Assembly (NCBI GenBank): GCA_028290165.1
Contig: JAQGKJ010000285.1
Location: 1 to 8,843 of the forward strand
Length of the DNA: 8,843 bases
Direction: 5' to 3'
Source: Bradyrhizobium sp.
GTDB lineage: Bacteria; Pseudomonadota; Alphaproteobacteria; Rhizobiales; Xanthobacteraceae
The first letter of the stretch is position 1; each line of letters starts with the position of its first letter. This document shows positions 5,721 through 8,843 of this stretch, in pieces. The position numbers and the translations under genes are program-made. Below the pieces are notes generated by a model. That model was given only the letters and a program-made list of their open reading frames with translations. It was not told the DNA's origin and did no database searches.

Positions 5721-5931
5721 ATGCGTTTCGACATCCCATTCGAGGTTCAATATCTCACGGAAGGTACGGTCCCGATAGAGGACGTAATCGACGCTCTGAT
5801 TTCCGCGAAGCTCTTTATCGAGGAAGGCCGGTGATTGGCCTGAGGATCAGCGGAAGCTGTGGCTTGATACGGCTGCGAGCATCTTCAAGATGATCTACAA
5901 AGATCAAACCCCACCGAAGCCGCCGTACTGA
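5721..5931 (+). pseudogene. Small gene split by a probable one-base insertion
   Basis: An ATG at 5721 with GGAGG upstream (5713-5717) opens a frame reading MRFDIPFEVQYLTEGTVPIE and ending IEEGR at a TGA (5832-5834). The frame that continues past it, offset by one base, reads DWPEDQRKLWLDTAASIFKM and then IYKDQTPPKPPY, ending at TGA 5929-5931. That second frame has no start codon of its own before an internal ATG at 5890. Removing one G from the CCGG at 5828-5831 joins the two as ...IEEGRDWPEDQ..., giving a 69-aa protein. The joined product would be soluble and mostly helical. I do not recognise its function. The 3' end abuts hairpin B, as a genuine gene end would. A sequencing error is an alternative to a real mutation. 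Confidence 0.55.
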
Positions 5932-5961
5932 AATGAAAGAGGCCGCCAACTGAGGCGGGCC
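5932..5961. terminator. Terminator hairpin B, inverted copy of hairpin A
   Basis: The hairpin lies between the stop of the split plus gene (5929-5931) and the stop of the minus gene (5964-5962). Read on minus it has the stem CGCC-TCAGTT-GGCG extended by several pairs with one mismatch, then CTCTTTCATTTC. Bases 5932-5957 are the exact reverse complement of 5201-5226. The one difference outside the shared core weakens the base of the stem compared with hairpin A. Confidence 0.72.
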
Positions 5962-6141
5962 CTACTTCGACTTGTGACTGATCCGGGTGACGAGCCGGGC
6001 GCCGCACCAAAGCTCAATCGTGGGACCTTCGAAAATCTCGTTGGCTTTTTCGATAGCTTCGCCGTCGTCTTGGCAAACAAAGCGCCTGTATCCGATAAAA
6101 TGAATCGGGGACTCGACGAAATAGGCCCGGTAATCTTGCAT
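5962..6141 (-). CDS. 59-aa hypothetical protein, MQDYRAYF type
   Basis: Small soluble protein of 59 aa reading MQDYRAYFVESPIHFIGYRR, then FVCQDDGEAIEKANEIFEGP and TIELWCGARLVTRISHKSK. The pattern of a beta strand pair, a helix starting at DDGEAIEKA, and a closing strand ELWCGARLVTRI suggests a compact alpha/beta fold. I remember many close relatives (MQDYRAYxVGxDGHxxG...) as unnamed Bradyrhizobium proteins with no known function. The start at 6141 is set by AAGGGAG 7 nt upstream. An in-frame ATG at 6174 would add 11 residues unlike the family. The ribosome binding site lies in the 3' arm of a perfect 7-bp hairpin (6147-6171). The 3' end runs into hairpin B, opposite the split gene. Confidence 0.82.
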   Translation of the reverse strand: MQDYRAYFVESPIHFIGYRRFVCQDDGEAIEKANEIFEGPTIELWCGARLVTRISHKSK

Positions 6142-6146
6142 GATGC

Positions 6147-6171
6147 CGCTCCCTTGTATTAGGCGGGAGCG
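6147..6171 (-). promoter_or_regulatory. Hairpin covering the ribosome binding site of the MQDYRAYF-type gene
   Basis: In the minus-strand message, CGCTCCC (6171-6165) pairs perfectly with GGGAGCG (6153-6147) around an 11-nt loop. The GGGAG of the second arm is the Shine-Dalgarno of the gene starting at 6141. If transcription begins upstream of 6171 the site would be masked, allowing translational control. The effect is inferred. Confidence 0.45.
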
Positions 6172-6255
6172 CAAGACTCTCAGTCACCGATAAAAGCCGA
6201 AGGCGGCGCGGTGATGGGTGCAGTGAATTCCGTTTATGTTCGGTAGTCGATTAAA

Positions 6256-6326
6256 TTCAAAAGGGGGCCATTTCACTTCTTCAAAAGGGACCAATCCCTT
6301 ATCCGAATGATGGAAAGGGGCCAGTA
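6256..6326 (+). repeat. Tandem AAAAGGG...CCA motifs, possible insertion-sequence end remnant
   Basis: TTCAAAAGGG occurs exactly at 6256-6265 and 6280-6289, 24 nt apart, each followed by GGCCA or ACCA. A third, looser copy GGAAAGGGGCCA lies at 6312-6323. Such spaced repeats resemble the multiple terminal repeats of IS21-type elements. The segment AAGGGGCCAGTA (6315-6326) is inverted exactly at 5559-5570. No transposase reading frame is present nearby. Confidence 0.45.
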
Positions 6327-6391
6327 CCGGTTGACTTTGTGAGAACAAAAGAAGAACATGCGTCCCGCCCATCTCACGACGGAATGACCTC

Positions 6392-6601
6392 ATGTCCTTA
6401 TCTTCCCAACCGAATGCAGAGGAAGATGACGGGCTGGAAGCCGCCGTGGATCAAGCGATCGCGGCCTGCGGCGGGGACATGCGAGCCACGATCCGCGCAT
6501 TGATCGTCGCCAACGATTATCTGGAATCCGAGGTGAGCGAACTGATGAAGGCGGTTTCCCACGCCTATGCCCGCGGCAGGTTTCACACCTATTCCGGCTG
6601 A
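6392..6601 (+). CDS. 69-aa hypothetical protein, GGDMRATIRALIVAN type
   Basis: Small soluble, mainly helical protein of 69 aa. The N-terminus is acidic (PNAEEDDGLEAAVDQAIAAC), the centre reads GGDMRATIRALIVANDYLES, and the C-terminus reads EVSELMKAVSHAYARGRFHT followed by YSG. I recall near-identical wording in many Bradyrhizobium and related genomes as an unnamed conserved protein. The strong conservation of its C-terminal half suggests a real role, but I know of none. The ATG at 6392 is preceded by a weak GGA at 6381-6383, 8 nt away. It stands alone between the IS-end-like array and the outer-membrane gene relic. Confidence 0.85.
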   Translation: MSLSSQPNAEEDDGLEAAVDQAIAACGGDMRATIRALIVANDYLESEVSELMKAVSHAYARGRFHTYSG

Positions 6602-6661
6602 AGGACGAAACGGCACCTGGGCCCAACTTGCTAGCCGAAGGCCGTTGACGGCGATGTCGGT

Positions 6662-6894
6662 TCAGTATTTCGCGACAACCGGGCCGTCGAACCTGTAATT
6701 CGGGCCGACCCGCAGGACATTATCGGTGATACGCGAGCTATAGTTGCTGTTGAGAACAATGGTCGTCACCACGCCGCCGGCGGAAATAGTATTGGTCGTG
6801 GCAAATGACCCGGAAACCCTGCCGAGATTGGCATGGAGATATTCGAGCGTGGCGGTCCAGTGCCGCCGATTGCGCCTTCGATGCCCGCGCCGCA
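6662..6894 (-). pseudogene. C-terminal remnant of an outer-membrane beta-barrel protein gene
   Basis: The minus strand from 6859 to the TGA at 6664-6662 reads WTATLEYLHANLGRVSGSF and ends TDNVLRVGPNYRFDGPVVAK-Y. This is the last two strands of an Omp25/Omp31-like barrel (xNWTAKLEYLYxDLG ... xRxGLNYRF). Upstream, in the next frame, 6891-6862 reads GAGIEGAIGG, the usual preceding text. The two join if one A is restored at 6860-6861 (GGC GGC AAC TGG, giving GGNW). Hence a single-base deletion. The remaining 150 or more residues expected upstream, including the signal peptide, are missing, because the carboxylase gene starts at 7073 on the other strand. The relic is therefore both frameshifted and truncated. 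Confidence 0.75.
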
Positions 6895-7072
6895 GGACCG
6901 CGATGTTCAGATCCATGGATTGCATCCGAAACGCCAATTTCGGCTCAAAACAGCCGTTGCCTCGTTCTGGTTTTGCTGTACGACGGAATTGTTACCCTCG
7001 TCCCCGCGTGCCAGATTGCGGCCTCGTCCCGCATGGCAAGGTCCCCGCCCAAAAGGTTGCAAACAAGCAAAA

Positions 7073-8843
7073 ATGTTCAAACGAATCCTGATCGCAAATC
7101 GCGGCGAGATCGCCTGCCGGGTCATCAAGACTGCCCGCCGGATGGGGATTGAGACGGTAGCCGTCTATTCCGAGGCCGACCGCGACGCGCTCCATGTCGA
7201 GATGGCCGACGATGCCGTTCTGATCGGGCCGCCGGCCGCGGCCGAAAGCTATCTGGTGATGGAGAAGATCACCGATGCCTGCCGCAAGACGGGTGCAGAG
7301 GCCGTGCATCCCGGTTACGGATTCCTGTCCGAGCGCGAAGCCTTTCCGCGAGCGTTGGCAAAAGCCGGCATCGTCTTCATCGGTCCTAATCCGGGCGCGA
7401 TCGCCGCGATGGGCGACAAGATCGAATCCAAGAAGGCCGCGGCGAAGGCCAAAGTCTCGACGGTGCCGGGCCACCTCGGCGTCATTGAGGATGAAAAGCA
7501 CGCGGTCAAGATCGCCGGCGAGATCGGCTATCCCGTGATGATCAAGGCCTCTGCGGGCGGCGGCGGCAAGGGGATGCGGATTGCGCATTCGACTTCGGAA
7601 GTCGCCGAGGGTTTTGGGCTTGCCAAAGCGGAAGCCAAGGCGTCATTCGGTGACGATCGGGTCTTCATCGAAAAATTCATCGTCGATCCCCGCCACATCG
7701 AAATCCAGGTGCTGGGCGACAAGCACGGCAACGTCATCTATCTCGGCGAGCGCGAATGCTCGATCCAGCGCCGCAATCAAAAGGTGATCGAGGAGGCGCC
7801 GTCGCCGCTTCTGGATGAGACCACCCGCCGCCAGATGGGCGAACAGGCGGTCGCGCTCGCCAAAGCCGTCAATTACGATTCCGCCGGCACCGTCGAATTC
7901 GTCGCAGGCCAGGATAAGAGCTTCTTCTTCCTGGAGATGAACACGAGGCTGCAGGTCGAGCATCCCGTCACCGAACTGATCACCGGAATCGATCTGGTCG
8001 AACAGATGATCCGCATCGCCGCCGGCGAGAAGCTGTCGCTGTCGCAAAAGGATGTCGCGCTGACCGGCTGGGCGGTGGAGTCGCGCGTCTATGCCGAGGA
8101 CCCGTTCCGCAACTTCCTGCCCTCGATCGGGCGGCTGGTGAAATATCGCCCGCCGCTCGAGAGTTCTGTCGGCGGCATCACCGTTCGCAACGACACCGGC
8201 GTCCAGGAGGGCGGCGAGATCTCGATCTACTACGATCCGATGATCGCCAAGCTCGTGACCCATGCGCCGTCGCGCGCCGCAGCGATCGAGGCGCAGTCGA
8301 CCGCGCTCGATTCATTCTACATCGACGGCATCCGCCACAACATTCCGTTCCTGTCGGCCTTGATGCTGCATCCGCGCTGGCGCGAGGGTAATCTTTCCAC
8401 CGGCTTCATCGCCGAAGAATTTCCAAAGGGGTTCGCGGTTCGCGTGCCCGAAGGCGAGGTCGCGCGCCGGCTGGCCGCGGTGGCCGCCGCCATCGATCAT
8501 GTATTCGGCGAACGCAAGCGGCAGATTTCCGGCCAGATGAACAGCCGGCTGGTGCAGCGCGAGCGCCGCCGTGCGGTGTGGCTGGAGCGCAACGAGATCG
8601 CGCTCGATGTCGCCCGCGAAGCCGATGGGATCGCGGTGCGTTTCGTCGGCGCCGACGGCGCGCTCGGCACTCCGCATGTTCTGCTGTCGCCGTGGACGCC
8701 GGGCGATCCGGTCTGGCAGGGCACCATCGACGGCCATCCGGTGGCGATGCAGGTGCGCCCGATTCCCAACGGCTTCCGGCTGGCGCATCAGGGATATGAC
8801 GTGGCCGTCAACGTCTTCACCGAAACCGAGGCCACCGCGGCGC
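7073..8843 (+). CDS. pccA: Propionyl-/acyl-CoA carboxylase alpha subunit (biotin carboxylase), 3' end outside the window
   Basis: The first 590 codons of a biotin-dependent carboxylase alpha subunit. It carboxylates biotin with ATP and bicarbonate, and with a beta subunit makes methylmalonyl-CoA from propionyl-CoA, feeding the TCA cycle. The N-terminal domain starts MFKRILIANRGEIACRVIKT, and HPGYGFLSE follows near residue 82. The ATP-grasp loop is ASAGGGGKGMR (159-169). The catalytic region is RECSIQRRNQKVIEEAP with Cys229 and Lys237. EMNTRLQVEHPVTE begins at Glu288. Beyond about 450 the sequence follows the linker region seen in PccA rather than stand-alone AccC. Typical PccA has about 670 residues, so roughly 80 are missing here, including the biotin-carrier domain with its AMKM lysine. 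The ATG is the only sensible start. A Shine-Dalgarno is poor (AAAAGG lies 16 nt away). PccA versus another acyl-CoA carboxylase alpha subunit cannot be settled without the end of the gene and its partner. Confidence 0.9.
   Translation, partial: MFKRILIANRGEIACRVIKTARRMGIETVAVYSEADRDALHVEMADDAVLIGPPAAAESYLVMEKITDACRKTGAEAVHPGYGFLSEREAFPRALAKAGIVFIGPNPGAIAAMGDKIESKKAAAKAKVSTVPGHLGVIEDEKHAVKIAGEIGYPVMIKASAGGGGKGMRIAHSTSEVAEGFGLAKAEAKASFGDDRVFIEKFIVDPRHIEIQVLGDKHGNVIYLGERECSIQRRNQKVIEEAPSPLLDETTRRQMGEQAVALAKAVNYDSAGTVEFVAGQDKSFFFLEMNTRLQVEHPVTELITGIDLVEQMIRIAAGEKLSLSQKDVALTGWAVESRVYAEDPFRNFLPSIGRLVKYRPPLESSVGGITVRNDTGVQEGGEISIYYDPMIAKLVTHAPSRAAAIEAQSTALDSFYIDGIRHNIPFLSALMLHPRWREGNLSTGFIAEEFPKGFAVRVPEGEVARRLAAVAAAIDHVFGERKRQISGQMNSRLVQRERRRAVWLERNEIALDVAREADGIAVRFVGADGALGTPHVLLSPWTPGDPVWQGTIDGHPVAMQVRPIPNGFRLAHQGYDVAVNVFTETEATAA

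Noticed and set aside
5559..6326. A complete insertion element bounded by the inverted TACTGGCCCCTT / AAGGGGCCAGTA copies
   Set aside because: The 768 bp between them hold small host-type genes and a terminator but no transposase, so a 12-bp inverted match is not enough to call an element.
6992..7588. Long minus-strand frames antisense to the carboxylase gene (also 7643-8263 and 8312-8788)
   Set aside because: They are shadows of the clearly identified PccA reading frame and have the His/Asp/Arg-rich composition typical of such shadows.

Overview
The window looks like chromosomal DNA of an alphaproteobacterium of the Bradyrhizobium / Rhodopseudomonas / Nitrobacter group. Protein-coding parts are GC-rich with strong third-position G/C. 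Several tiny hypothetical proteins match types I remember from Bradyrhizobium genomes (starting MDSAQHCRDQ, MQDYRAYF and MSLSSQPNAEEDDG), and there is an EcfG-type stress promoter. This placement rests on recognition, not on a search.

The left part (1-3567) is an ordinary plus-strand gene series. It holds a HAD-superfamily phosphatase (57-692), a sodium/phosphate cotransporter-like protein with a C-terminal PhoU-like domain (853-2547), a short GreA/GreB-type transcription factor (2781-3239), and a small unknown protein 4 nt behind it (3244-3567). Between the transporter and the Gre-like gene lies a compact palindromic element. It can be read as two overlapping, divergent EcfG promoters (GGAAC-N16-tGTT on plus, GGAAC-N16-CGTT on minus). 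The minus promoter would start transcription almost exactly at the ATG of a possible 48-codon basic ORF that fits inside the intergenic gap.

The middle part (3568-7072) is accessory and decaying. A PsiE-family four-helix membrane protein (4017-4562) sits among degenerate short repeats and arrays of motifs that resemble insertion-sequence ends. Tiny genes and gene relics follow: a 60-aa protein (5015-5197), a probable minus-strand small ORF without a standard start codon (5222-5398), a small gene that appears split by one extra base (5721-5931), a 59-aa minus-strand protein whose ribosome binding site lies in a hairpin (5962-6141), and a 69-aa protein (6392-6601). Two terminators at the convergent junctions share a 26-bp perfect inverted repeat. 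At 6662-6894 is the truncated C-terminal end of an outer-membrane beta-barrel gene, with a one-base deletion.

The right edge (7073-8843) is the first 590 codons of a propionyl-/acyl-CoA carboxylase alpha (biotin carboxylase) subunit. It runs off the window before its biotin-carrier domain.

I see no tRNA, rRNA, CRISPR array, or intact transposase or integrase. The strongest leads are the divergent stress-promoter palindrome with its possible leaderless small gene, the shortened Gre factor under that promoter, and the paired inverted terminators around the broken small genes.
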